The notes below the pieces were generated by a model that was given only the letters and a program-made list of their open reading frames with translations, was not told the origin of the DNA and did no database searches. The position numbers and the translations under genes were made by a program. Below, piece by piece: positions 7,748 through 16,159 of a stretch of DNA of 44,105 nucleotides. Source of the stretch: Thauera butanivorans NBRC 103042 (GTDB lineage: Bacteria; Pseudomonadota; Gammaproteobacteria; Burkholderiales; Rhodocyclaceae); the NCBI RefSeq assembly GCF_001591165.1, contig NZ_BCUG01000050.1, forward strand, positions 1 to 44,105. Reading direction: 5' to 3'. Position 1 is the stretch's first letter. The number at the start of each line of letters is the position of its first letter.

Positions 7748-8786
7748 GCGTCATCTCTCAAACCAATAAATCGCGATTCATGCCCTTGCGTGTTGCATCG
7801 GCCGGTGTCTGCTGCTCGGTGGGCAATGACACGGCGTCGACGTCAGCTGCCATCCGGGCACGCCTGAATCATTTCCGCCAAGGCAGCTTCGTCGATACGG
7901 CAGGTGAACCGATCAATGTTGCAATGCTTTATGACGTTCCCACCTGGGGGCAGTCGCGCCTGCAACACATGTACCGCTCTGCCATGACCGAATGTCTTGC
8001 CGGCTTGCCTTTAACTTCTGACCAGCTTCCCCCATCATTCTCATCGGTGCGGAGCGGGAGCGCGGTACCCGATTTCATCGCGATATCATCGACCTCCTGG
8101 TGAGCAATCGCCCAGAGGAGGATTACGACCCTCGTACTATCCTCGGCTGCCTGGGCAAAGCCGGCATCGCAGATGCACTCCTCGGTGCCGGCAGTATGTT
8201 TGCGGGAGAAGCACCGCCGGAATACGTCATCATCGTTGGTGTGGACAGTTTCCTGGATGCGGCAAGCATTGAACATTTTCTGGCGCAAGAGCGCATCCGT
8301 TGTTCGATCAATCCGGACGGGTTCATTCCGGGAGAAGCCGCGGCCGCCATTGCGCTGACGCCTCGGCAGTCAAGCGGACACGCCCTCTGGATTGAAGGCG
8401 TTGGCACCGCCCATGAGCCGGCCAGCCCCTTTGATGAAGCTACGTCGCTACGCGCCATGGGCCTGACGAAGGCGCTGCGTAACGCATTGCAAAGCGCGAA
8501 CTGGAGCGCTGATGACCTCCTGTTCCATGCCAGCGCCATTGGCGGCGAGCAGTGGTACTTCAAGGAGGCCGCACTGGCCATGGACCGGGTCATGACGCGG
8601 AAAGTGGCATACTTTCCCCACAGGGTTGCCGCTCAATCGGTTGGCGAAATCGGTGCGGCCTTTGGTCCGCTGATCCTGTCCTGGATCGGCGCTGAAATGG
8701 CGCCCGATGACCTCGGCACTCGAGGCTTACTGCATCTTGGCAACGAGAACGGGCAGCGTGCTGCTCTGGCCATCCATCACCGCTAA
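7744..8786 (+). pseudogene. Ketosynthase-like (thiolase-fold) T6SS-associated gene, frameshifted
   Basis: Two abutting frames make one protein: 7744-8034 in the first frame, then the -1 shifted frame up to 8786. In the second frame the codons upstream of GTG 8100 read PIILIGAERERGTRFHRDIIDLL, which continues the first part (LTSDQLP) if one C is added to the CCCCC run at 8029-8033. The restored length is 1044 nt, or 347 aa. The second part has beta-ketoacyl-synthase-like features (VIIVGVDSFLD, then SINPDGFIPGEAAAAIAL), but no catalytic Cys-His-His set is evident. Such proteins are common beside DUF2169 and DUF4150 genes; their role is unclear. A sequencing error in the homopolymer or slippage during expression are alternatives to true inactivation. 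Confidence 0.82.
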
Positions 8787-8802
8787 AAGGAAATGACGCG
8801 CC

Positions 8803-10401
8803 ATGGGCACGCACGTTTACGCCAACGACCTGGAAATCGCCTGCAAATCGACCGATGGCGTGGCAACCACCGCCTTCCCCGATCCGTGCTGGAGTCCTCC
8901 TCCTCCCAAAAGCGGGCCGATACTCGTTCCCTACGGCAATGTCGCCTTCGCGCCGGACATCACCAACGGCACCTGCACGGTATTCATTGCAGGCGAGACG
9001 GTAGCCATCGAGGACAAGGCCTACTTTTCCACCAGTACAGGCAATGAACCTGCTACCGAAGCATTTGCCAAAGGTGACAAAACCAGCGTCATCAAGGGGA
9101 AAGCCTATTTCAGGTCCTGGTCCCTGGATGTCGTTTTTGAAGGACTAGGCGTGGATCGGCATACCGACATGGTCAGCCACAATCATGGCTCCATGCCATC
9201 GAACACGCCGCTGTTCCCCTATATTTCTCGCAGCTGGATATGGAACCATGATTGCGCAAAAGAAGAAAAACGTATCGCACGCGCCTGCCAGCCTGACAAG
9301 GAAAGTTCGGATACTAAAAAAGAGATTCAAGGGAAAAGCAAAATTTCAAGAATCCTGCAGGGCCGCAAGCAGCGCAGCGACGTTGGGCGCCGCGACGGCA
9401 GTGGCTGGCACTGGACGGACGACCACTGCGCAGGGCTGGAAGTCAGTCTGGACTCCATTGAAAAGGCCAAGGAGTACGCTGACCAACTGGCCGATCTTTT
9501 TCTAGCTCTGCCCGATGAACTCAACGCCATGAATGTTCTGGAGTCCGTCCTGACGGATCTAGCAACCAACGCCGCCATGAGAGCGGCAGCCAAAGTAGGC
9601 GCCAAAGCCGCTGTCAAGCAATTGGCAGGTTCTTCCCTGCCCGTCCTGGGCAATGCCGCCATGGGCGTATGGAGTGCCGTAGACGCCGCAATTGCAATTG
9701 GCGACGTTGCTGAAATAAAGGCCACAGCCAACGAAGCATTAGAGCAATTGGACATTCTGCGGCAAAAAGGAAACGATCTGCAGTCCCTGGCGGACAATTT
9801 CAAGAACTTAAAGAGTCTTCCACCAGACGAACAACTTTCCAAAGCACAAGAAATTGCCACCGCGGGACAGGACATGCTTGCCACTCTCAATGCCTGCACC
9901 CGCGCCCGAAAGTGCAACCTCGTACCCTATAGTGCTGACGGTGCCGGCAACCCGACTGGTGGCAGAAGACGCTCGAACGTCGAGTCCGCGAGAGGCGGTG
10001 GATGCTGCAAAGGACAAACAGGACACCATCTGATCTATGGGGCCATGGCTCGTGGCGCATGTCCCAATTACGACCACAATGTAGCCCCAACGGTCTGCGT
10101 GGAAGGCACCAGCCAGAATTTTGGCAGCCATGGACGTGTGCATGACGCAATGGATAGACAGGTCGGAGCTCTGGCAAGGAACGGTAAAGTCTCAGGCGAC
10201 GGCACCATGAGTGTGGATGACGCAATAAACGCTGCTGCGAACTCTCATGCCGAAGCGTTTCCACTTTCAAAGTGCTCAAAGAAATGCATCAAAGCACAAT
10301 TGGAATCATACTACTCGCAAATGTGTAGAGGCAGTAGACTTAAAGCAGTAAACAAGAATGGAAACCCCGTTGAGACAGACGGAAGCGGCGGATCGATTTA
10401 A
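8803..10401 (+). CDS. DUF4150-GHH2 nuclease T6SS effector, 532 aa
   Basis: A fused tip-toxin protein. Residues 1-130 are a DUF4150/PAAR-like tip (MGTHVYANDLEIACKSTDG, DPCWSPPPPKSGPI, VPYGNVAFAPDITNGTCTVFI, ending SHNHGSMPSNTP). Residues about 210-365 are helical, including a small-residue hydrophobic helix pair (ATNAAMRAAAKVGAKAAV and LGNAAMGVWSAVDAAIAIG). Residues about 400-510 are a Tox-GHH2 HNH-type nuclease with KGQTGHHL (G407-H408-H409), H425 and GSHGRVHD (H443, H447). Paired cysteines (CC 401-402, C420, C491, C495, C508) may bind a structural metal. The expected action is cutting nucleic acid in rival cells. ATG 8803 is preceded by AAAAGGAAA. The next gene is the candidate immunity. Confidence 0.88.
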   Translation: MGTHVYANDLEIACKSTDGVATTAFPDPCWSPPPPKSGPILVPYGNVAFAPDITNGTCTVFIAGETVAIEDKAYFSTSTGNEPATEAFAKGDKTSVIKGKAYFRSWSLDVVFEGLGVDRHTDMVSHNHGSMPSNTPLFPYISRSWIWNHDCAKEEKRIARACQPDKESSDTKKEIQGKSKISRILQGRKQRSDVGRRDGSGWHWTDDHCAGLEVSLDSIEKAKEYADQLADLFLALPDELNAMNVLESVLTDLATNAAMRAAAKVGAKAAVKQLAGSSLPVLGNAAMGVWSAVDAAIAIGDVAEIKATANEALEQLDILRQKGNDLQSLADNFKNLKSLPPDEQLSKAQEIATAGQDMLATLNACTRARKCNLVPYSADGAGNPTGGRRRSNVESARGGGCCKGQTGHHLIYGAMARGACPNYDHNVAPTVCVEGTSQNFGSHGRVHDAMDRQVGALARNGKVSGDGTMSVDDAINAAANSHAEAFPLSKCSKKCIKAQLESYYSQMCRGSRLKAVNKNGNPVETDGSGGSI

Positions 10402-10417
10402 TCCCATCGAGGCAAAA

Positions 10418-11386
10418 ATGAAATACATAAAGAAAGATTTGTGGGCTAAACATTTCCAGTCATGGCACATCACTGACTGCGCAGTTCGCGAAAAAAGCGT
10501 CGTCTATTTTTGCCTTAGAAAAAAAACATCTCCTGAGGAAGCATCATTAATTTTTGATCATGACATAAGAAGTAAACTATTCGTGCTCAGCCTATCCTCT
10601 CCCACAGGAGATAGGTTCGGAGCCACTACACTCGAAGGTTACAATAAACCCAGAGTCGGCGTTTCCCGCAAACCACTTCCTCAAGGCCTGCTTGTTTCGC
10701 GTAACAATGACGGCCAAGTGAATATTATGGGTGGCGGCGTTGATACTGCTGATGAATTCATTGCCCCCGGCAAAGTCCCCATGACCGCACGGGTGAAGTG
10801 CATCAACGACTATGCTTATTCAGTCGGAGGGGGAAGAGCTATCTATAAGCGGGAGGATATCGGCAAATGGATCAAGATCGACGCTGGCTTCCCCGCAGTC
10901 GAGGCCGATACCGCCCAAGGCTTCAACGACATGGATGCCTTTAGCGAAACCGACATGTATGCCGTCGGCGGCCACGGCGATGTCTGGCACTTCGACGGCA
11001 AGCTGTGGACCCAGCAAGGCTTCCCCAGCAACGTACAGCTGGCCACGGTCACCTGCGCCGGAGATGGCCAAGTCTATATTTCCGGTGAAGGTGGCAGCCT
11101 GTGGCGCGGAAAACTGTCCACATGGGAGCTCATTTATCAGGGCGCCTCCTCCATTCTGTGGAATGACGTACTGTGGTTCGACGGCAAGCTCTGGCTCGCC
11201 TCCGACTATCAGGCACGCACCTGGGACGGCAAGCAACTCCAGCCCATCACTCACAACGGCCAGCAAATACCAATCTACGGCCATATGGACGCCCACGACG
11301 GCCTGCTTGTCATCGCCAGCCCCGAGGTCGTCAAAGCTTATGACGGCAAGGAGTGGAGAACCCTTGTGGCATCTTATCTGGATTGA
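10418..11386 (+). CDS. Putative immunity protein, WD40/Kelch-like repeats, 322 aa
   Basis: Follows the GHH2 effector stop by 16 nt and starts at ATG 10418 after GAGG (10409-10412). From about residue 130 on it has repeated blades: INDYAYSVGGGRAIYKRED, FSETDMYAVGGHGDVWHFDG, CAGDGQVYISGEGGSLWRGK, WFDGKLWLASDYQARTWDG and APEVVKAYDGKEW-like closing units. This is typical of a beta-propeller. No signal peptide is present, so it would act in the cytoplasm. Role as immunity to the GHH2 nuclease is inferred from position; propeller-type immunity proteins are known in polymorphic toxin systems. The N-terminal quarter has lower GC than the rest. Confidence 0.75.
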   Translation: MKYIKKDLWAKHFQSWHITDCAVREKSVVYFCLRKKTSPEEASLIFDHDIRSKLFVLSLSSPTGDRFGATTLEGYNKPRVGVSRKPLPQGLLVSRNNDGQVNIMGGGVDTADEFIAPGKVPMTARVKCINDYAYSVGGGRAIYKREDIGKWIKIDAGFPAVEADTAQGFNDMDAFSETDMYAVGGHGDVWHFDGKLWTQQGFPSNVQLATVTCAGDGQVYISGEGGSLWRGKLSTWELIYQGASSILWNDVLWFDGKLWLASDYQARTWDGKQLQPITHNGQQIPIYGHMDAHDGLLVIASPEVVKAYDGKEWRTLVASYLD

Positions 11387-11508
11387 CCCAAGCTCGGAAT
11401 CGGCGCTCATACCCGCCATCATCTCCCAGTGGACACCAAACGCCAGTTGACCGCATGAGCGGCTGGAAACCACCGACGCGGTACTCCACCCAGCGTAAAA
11501 CCCCTCGG

Positions 11509-12498
11509 TCAGCGCGCTATGACCACCACCTCGCTGCCATCACGCTCCGCATAGCGCCGCGCCATCACCGCGCACACCATCAACTGGATCTGGTGGAACA
11601 CCATCAGCGGCAGGATCGCCAGGCCCACGGTCGAACTGGCGAACAGGACCTGGGCCATCGGCACGCCGGTCGCCATGCTCTTCTTCGAACCGCAGAAGAC
11701 GATCGTGATCTCGTCCTCGGTATTGAAGCCGAATCGGCGGGCAAGCCAGGTGGTGGTGGCAAGGATCAGTGCGAGCAGCACGATGCAGCACCCTGTCAGC
11801 AGCGCCAGCGCCGGGACCGGGACCGTGCGCCACAGCCCTTCCAGCACCGCCGCGCCGAAGGCGGTATACACCACCAGCAGGATCGAACCCTGATCGACGT
11901 AGCGCAGCCAGCGCTGCTGCTGCGCCACCCAGGCGCCGATCCACGGCCGCAGCGCATGCCCGGCCACGAAAGGCAGCAGCAGCTGGACGCCGATCTTCAG
12001 GATCGACTCGCCCAGCGGCATGCCGGCGCCGGTGCCGCCGAGCACCAGACCGGCCAGCAGCGGCGTGACCACGATGCCCACCAGGCTCGATGCCGATGCC
12101 GCGCACACTGCCGCCGGCACGTTTCCGCGCGCGATCGAGGTGAAGGCGATCGCCGACTGCACCGTGCCCGGCAGCAGGCACAGGTAGAGCATGCCGAGCC
12201 ACAGCGCGTCGCCCAGCAGCGGCTTCATCAGCGGCTGCAGCGCCATGCCGAGCAGCGGGAAGAGCGCGAAAGTGCATAGGAAGACCAGCAGGTGCAGGCG
12301 CCAGTGCATCGCGCCGTCGATGATCGCGCGGCGCGACAGACGCGCGCCGTGCAGGAAGAACAGCAGCGCGATCCCGGCATGCGTCAGCCCGTCGAAGAAA
12401 GCCACGTACCGGCCCTGTGGCGGCAGGATCGTGGCGAGCACGACGACGGCGATGAGAATGAGGGTGAAGCGATCGAACAGCAGTTGCAGGAATTTCAT
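11509..12498 (-). CDS. Bile acid:sodium symporter family transporter (YfeH-like), 329 aa
   Basis: An integral membrane protein with about nine to ten hydrophobic segments. The SBF-like pattern is visible in FFLHGARLSRRAI, LLPGTVQSAIAFTSIARGN and EDEITIVFCGSKKSMATGVP, the last holding the conserved Ser-Lys-Lys region near the substrate and ion site. These proteins move organic anions with Na+; the substrate here cannot be told. It is transcribed divergently from an AraC-type regulator 136 bp away, which probably controls it. The 122 bp between its stop and the T6SS island show no feature. Confidence 0.88.
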   Translation of the reverse strand: MKFLQLLFDRFTLILIAVVVLATILPPQGRYVAFFDGLTHAGIALLFFLHGARLSRRAIIDGAMHWRLHLLVFLCTFALFPLLGMALQPLMKPLLGDALWLGMLYLCLLPGTVQSAIAFTSIARGNVPAAVCAASASSLVGIVVTPLLAGLVLGGTGAGMPLGESILKIGVQLLLPFVAGHALRPWIGAWVAQQQRWLRYVDQGSILLVVYTAFGAAVLEGLWRTVPVPALALLTGCCIVLLALILATTTWLARRFGFNTEDEITIVFCGSKKSMATGVPMAQVLFASSTVGLAILPLMVFHQIQLMVCAVMARRYAERDGSEVVVIAR

Positions 12499-12634
12499 TT
12501 TTTGTTCGGCGGAGTGGTGGGATCGGGAGAGCAGCAGGCCCGGGATCGGACACGCGGCATGCTTGCATGCAAGCCTAACGGCTGGCGATACTGCCGGCTA
12601 ACGCCAATCGAACGACCGATGTCGCTGACCGGAC

Positions 12635-13423
12635 ATGCCACCCTGCCCTCCGGAAGACCTCGCCACACTCACCCGCCTGCCGCGGCCGATCTATGGCCAT
12701 GCCGAATCGCTGACCAACCGCGCGCTCGGCTACCCCCACGCCCATCCGTGGATCCAGTTCGCCCATGCCACGGCCGGCGTGCTCGACGTGCGCACCGACG
12801 CGGGCCGCTTCATCGCGCCGCCGCAGCGTGCCGTGTGGATTCCCGCCGGGGTCGTGCATCAGGTGCGCGGCTCGGCGGACACCGTGATCCGCAGCCTCTA
12901 CATCGAACCTTCTGCCCTGCCCGACTCGCAAGGCGGCTGCCGCGTGCTCGCGGTCAGCCCGCTGCTGCGCGAACTGGTTCGCGCCTTCGGTGAATTGCCG
13001 GCCGAATACGAAGAAGAAGGCCCTGGCGGGCGGCTCGCGGCCGTCCTGCTCGATCAGGTCGCAGGCGCTCCCGCGCTCGGCCTGATGCTGCCGCTGCCGC
13101 AGGAGCCGCGCCTGCGCCGGGTATGCGAAGCCTTCGAGGCGGAACCCGATTCACGCGACGGGCTGGCCGTCTGGGCACGGCGTCTGGGCTGCTCGGAACG
13201 CACGCTGGCACGGCTGTTCCGCGCCCACACCGGCCTGAGCTTCCGCCGCTGGCGGCAGCGCCTGCGCCTGATCAGCGCCTTGCCGATGCTGGAGGCCGGC
13301 GAGCGGGTCACCGACGTCGCCATCGTCTGCGGCTACGATTCGGTGTCGGCCTTCATCGCCAGCTTCCGCGAGCATTTCGGCACGACGCCGGGGGAGTTCG
13401 CAGGCGCACGCGCGGTCGATTGA
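12635..13423 (+). CDS. AraC-family transcriptional regulator, 262 aa
   Basis: Residues 1-110 form a cupin-like sensor domain (HAESLTNRALGYPHAHPWIQ, APPQRAVWIPAGVVHQV). Residues about 165-262 hold two helix-turn-helix motifs of AraC type (LAVWARRLGCSERTLARLFRAH and VTDVAIVCGYDSVSAFIASF) and the closing HFGTTPGEF. The cupin-plus-AraC layout matches small ligand-sensing regulators that control a neighbouring exporter or importer. It is divergent from the SBF-family transporter, its likely target. ATG 12635 is chosen because the cupin begins about 15 residues later; no clear Shine-Dalgarno is visible. Confidence 0.9.
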   Translation: MPPCPPEDLATLTRLPRPIYGHAESLTNRALGYPHAHPWIQFAHATAGVLDVRTDAGRFIAPPQRAVWIPAGVVHQVRGSADTVIRSLYIEPSALPDSQGGCRVLAVSPLLRELVRAFGELPAEYEEEGPGGRLAAVLLDQVAGAPALGLMLPLPQEPRLRRVCEAFEAEPDSRDGLAVWARRLGCSERTLARLFRAHTGLSFRRWRQRLRLISALPMLEAGERVTDVAIVCGYDSVSAFIASFREHFGTTPGEFAGARAVD

Positions 13424-13592
13424 ATCTCCGCTCGCAGGCCCCCTCGGCAGCACAGATGCGAGTACCGCGGGAAGCATGTAATGTCGCAGTTGTCTTCGCA
13501 TCGTCCGACACCCCGTCCGGAGACGGCAAGGACGGCGGCGAGCGTTGCGCGCGCCATCGCCTCCTCGCGATCCAGCGTTCCATGGAGTCCAG

Positions 13593-14720
13593 ATGATCGA
13601 CCAGGTCGCCGAGAAAATCATCCGCCGCATCATCCTCGGCCTGCTGCTCGGCGGGCTGCTGGTACTCGGCTATGCGGTGCTGCAGCCCTTCATCGTGCCG
13701 GTCGCCTGGGCGGTCATCATCGCCTATGCGACCTGGCCGCTCCATCGCCGGCTGAAGCGCCGCATGCCGCGCCGCCCGGGCCTGGCCGCGCTGCTGATGA
13801 GCCTGCTGCTGAGCGCCGCCGTCGTGCTGCCCGCGCTGTGGCTGGCCAGCCTGCTGCGCAACGAGTTGGGGCTGGCGATCGCCGCCATCACCGCCGAAGT
13901 CCGCCACGGCACGCTCGCCCTGCCCGAGTTCGTCCGCAACCTGCCCTGGATCGGCGACGATCTGCAGCAATTGCTCGACGAACTGACGCACGACCCCGAA
14001 GCCTTGCGCGTCCAGTTGACCGACTGGGTGCGGCAGGGCGCGGACGTGGCGGTGGCGCTGATCGGCGACGTCGGGCGCAACGCAGCCAAGCTCGGCTTCG
14101 CGCTGATCACCGTGTTCTTCCTGTATCGCGACGGCGAGCGCCTGCTGCAGCAGGTACATCGATTGCTGCAGCGCTTCCTCGGCAAGCGGGTGGACGACTA
14201 CCTGGCGGCCGTGGGCTCGATGACCAAGGCGGTCGTCTGGGGGCTGGTCGCCACCGCGCTCGCGCAGGGCTTCGTCGCCGGCCTGGGCTACTGGTGGGCG
14301 GGCGTGGCGGCGCCGGTGCTGCTCGGCGCCATCACCGCGCTGATCGCCATGATTCCCTTCGGCACGCCTTTCGCGTGGGGCTCGATCGGCGCCTGGCTGC
14401 TGATCAGCGGCGAAACCGCGGCCGGCATCGGCCTGCTGCTGTGGGGCGCGCTGGTGGTAAGCTGGGTCGACAACCTGGTGCGGCCGCTGGTGATCAGCAA
14501 CGCCACCCGCATTCCCTTCGTGCTGGTGATGTTCGGCGTGCTCGGCGGCCTGGCGGCGTTCGGCCTCGTGGGCCTGTTCCTGGGGCCGGTGGTGCTGGCG
14601 GTGCTGATGGCGGTATGGCGCGAATGGATCGAGGATTCCGACCTGGGCGGCCACCAGCCGGACGCGCGGGAACCGGATGCGGCGCGTCCACCTTCCGGCA
14701 CCGACCGGCCGGCCAGCTGA
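13593..14720 (+). CDS. AI-2E family transporter/permease, 375 aa
   Basis: A membrane protein of the AI-2E (PF01594) family. It opens with two helices (RRIILGLLLGGLLVLGYAVL and QPFIVPVAWAVIIAYATWPL), has a soluble central domain about 115-165, and closes with five or six more helices including ALITALIAMIPFGTPFAWG and VLVMFGVLGGLAAFGLVGLFLGP. Members include putative autoinducer exporters and Na+/H+ antiporters, so the substrate is open. ATG 13593 has GGAG at 13584-13587; the longer open frame from 13545 is unlikely. The tail (after 355) is Pro/Ala-rich and hydrophilic. Confidence 0.9.
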   Translation: MIDQVAEKIIRRIILGLLLGGLLVLGYAVLQPFIVPVAWAVIIAYATWPLHRRLKRRMPRRPGLAALLMSLLLSAAVVLPALWLASLLRNELGLAIAAITAEVRHGTLALPEFVRNLPWIGDDLQQLLDELTHDPEALRVQLTDWVRQGADVAVALIGDVGRNAAKLGFALITVFFLYRDGERLLQQVHRLLQRFLGKRVDDYLAAVGSMTKAVVWGLVATALAQGFVAGLGYWWAGVAAPVLLGAITALIAMIPFGTPFAWGSIGAWLLISGETAAGIGLLLWGALVVSWVDNLVRPLVISNATRIPFVLVMFGVLGGLAAFGLVGLFLGPVVLAVLMAVWREWIEDSDLGGHQPDAREPDAARPPSGTDRPAS

Positions 14721-14779
14721 AGCGCGCGGCATTTCGCCTTATCCTTGCACGCTTTCGCCAATCACCCCGTACGCCTCAC

Positions 14780-15262
14780 ATGAAACCCGCTCAGCACCCC
14801 ACCGCCCTCCGCACCCAGCAATACCTTGCCGACGCCGGCGTGACGGCACAGGTCGTCGAGTTCGAACAGCCCACTCGCAGCAGCGCCGAAGCCGCCGCGG
14901 CCATCGGCTGCAGCGTGGCCGAGATCGCCAAGTCGGTCGTGTTCCGCGGCAAGGAAAGCGGCCAGGCGGTCGTCGTCGTCGCCAGCGGCGACAATCGCGT
15001 CAGCGAAACCAAGGTCGCGGCGCTAGTCGGCGAAAAGATCGGCCGCGCCGACGCCGACTTCGTGCGCGAAGCCACCGGCTACGCCATCGGCGGCGTTGCC
15101 CCCATCGGCCATGCCCGGCCGGTCAGGCTGCTGCTGGACACGGACCTGCAGCGCTTCACCCGGCTGTGGGCCGCCGCCGGCACGCCCTTCTCGGTGTTCC
15201 CGCTCAGCCCCGCGCAACTGCAGGCGCTGACCGTCGCCGAATGGAGCGACGTCAGGCAATAA
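14780..15262 (+). CDS. YbaK/EbsC-family aminoacyl-tRNA deacylase, 160 aa
   Basis: A single YbaK/prolyl-tRNA-editing-like domain covers the whole protein. Motifs are EFEQPTRSSAEAAAAIGCS, IAKSVVFRG with the conserved Lys, VVASGDNRVSETKVA and YAIGGVAPIGH. Relatives hydrolyse mischarged tRNAs such as Cys-tRNAPro or Ala-tRNAPro. The subfamily cannot be fixed from the sequence alone. It lies 59 nt after the AI-2E gene and converges with the TIR gene (26-nt gap). Confidence 0.9.
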   Translation: MKPAQHPTALRTQQYLADAGVTAQVVEFEQPTRSSAEAAAAIGCSVAEIAKSVVFRGKESGQAVVVVASGDNRVSETKVAALVGEKIGRADADFVREATGYAIGGVAPIGHARPVRLLLDTDLQRFTRLWAAAGTPFSVFPLSPAQLQALTVAEWSDVRQ

Positions 15263-15288
15263 ACGGCGGTTGGCGGCCCTGCCTGCCC

Positions 15289-16158
15289 TCAGGCGCGCAG
15301 CGCAGCGATGAGCTTTTGCATGTCCGGCTTGAAATCGGGGTCCGGCCTGACCGGCAGCGCAGTCTTGTAGGCCAGTTCGCTCAATGACGGAGGCAACTGC
15401 GCTTCGGCCGGCATGGCCGCGCCCTGGACGAGCAGCGGCACCACCCGCCGTCCCCGCGCCAGCGCGGTCTCGATCTCGATCCTGACCATGTCCTCCGGGT
15501 CGTCGATGCGGCGCCCGCCATCGGCCGCGGCCGGCGCAAGCCAGCGCACGCCGATCACCACCAGCACCACTTCGGCCGCGTCGAGCGCACGGCCGATGAC
15601 CGTCCGATAGTCCTCGCCCGCGGCCTGCCGATCGACATCCAGGAACAGATGCTCATCCTCGAAGCCCTGCCTCAGGTAGTCGTGAATGCGGCCCACGCTC
15701 TCGCGGCTGTCGTCCCTGCGGTAGGAAATGAAAATGCCGAGGCTGGACTTCGGCTCGTCCGCCAGCACCCCGGTCGGCCAGCGCACCAGGCGATGCGTGG
15801 CATATGCCGCGTAGGCCAGCAATACCGCCAGCCAGGCGATGAACTGCACAGCGGATTCGGGCACCGCAATGGCCAGCAGGCCGAACAGCACCGCAGCCAG
15901 GAAGGACGCCGCGACGGTGACGAAGCCCAGCTTGCGCGCATGCGGCTTGCGCAGGCTGATCATGGTGCCGAACGCGAAGGCAAGCAGCCCGACCATGCCT
16001 CCGGTCGAAATCACGATCCATTCCCCCAGCGCGGCTGCATTGGGCAGCCAGGCCAGGGTCGCCGCCGTGGCGAGCAGGCTGGCGAGCGCGAACGACAGGG
16101 AAAACTGCGCCAGCCGGCGCAACACGCTCCACCCCGCATCCACGCTCGTGCCGTCCAT
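15289..16158 (-). CDS. Membrane-anchored TIR-domain protein, 289 aa
   Basis: The N-terminal half has four predicted membrane helices (about 17-37, 44-66, 78-100, 103-123). A TIR_2-type domain from about 139 to 265 follows, with GIFISYRRDDS, HLFLDVDRQAAGEDYRTVI and VVLVVIGVRWL. The segment MVRIEIETAL aligns with the WVHKEIVTAL region of SARM1, which places E228 at the position of the SARM1 catalytic glutamate. NAD+-cleaving activity is therefore possible but unproved. ATG 16158 lies 1 nt past the stop of the lipoprotein gene, so the two form a unit; the longer frame up to 16275 would overlap that gene by 116 nt. Many bacterial TIR proteins act in defence or NAD+ signalling. This one has no obvious sensor domain in the same chain. 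Confidence 0.87.
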   Translation of the reverse strand: MDGTSVDAGWSVLRRLAQFSLSFALASLLATAATLAWLPNAAALGEWIVISTGGMVGLLAFAFGTMISLRKPHARKLGFVTVAASFLAAVLFGLLAIAVPESAVQFIAWLAVLLAYAAYATHRLVRWPTGVLADEPKSSLGIFISYRRDDSRESVGRIHDYLRQGFEDEHLFLDVDRQAAGEDYRTVIGRALDAAEVVLVVIGVRWLAPAAADGGRRIDDPEDMVRIEIETALARGRRVVPLLVQGAAMPAEAQLPPSLSELAYKTALPVRPDPDFKPDMQKLIAALRA

Positions 16159-16159
16159 C

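Noticed and set aside
12292-12993. Plus-strand frame overlapping the symporter and AraC start
   Set aside because: Low-complexity Arg/Gln/Pro protein running across a divergent promoter region; a shadow of the two real genes.
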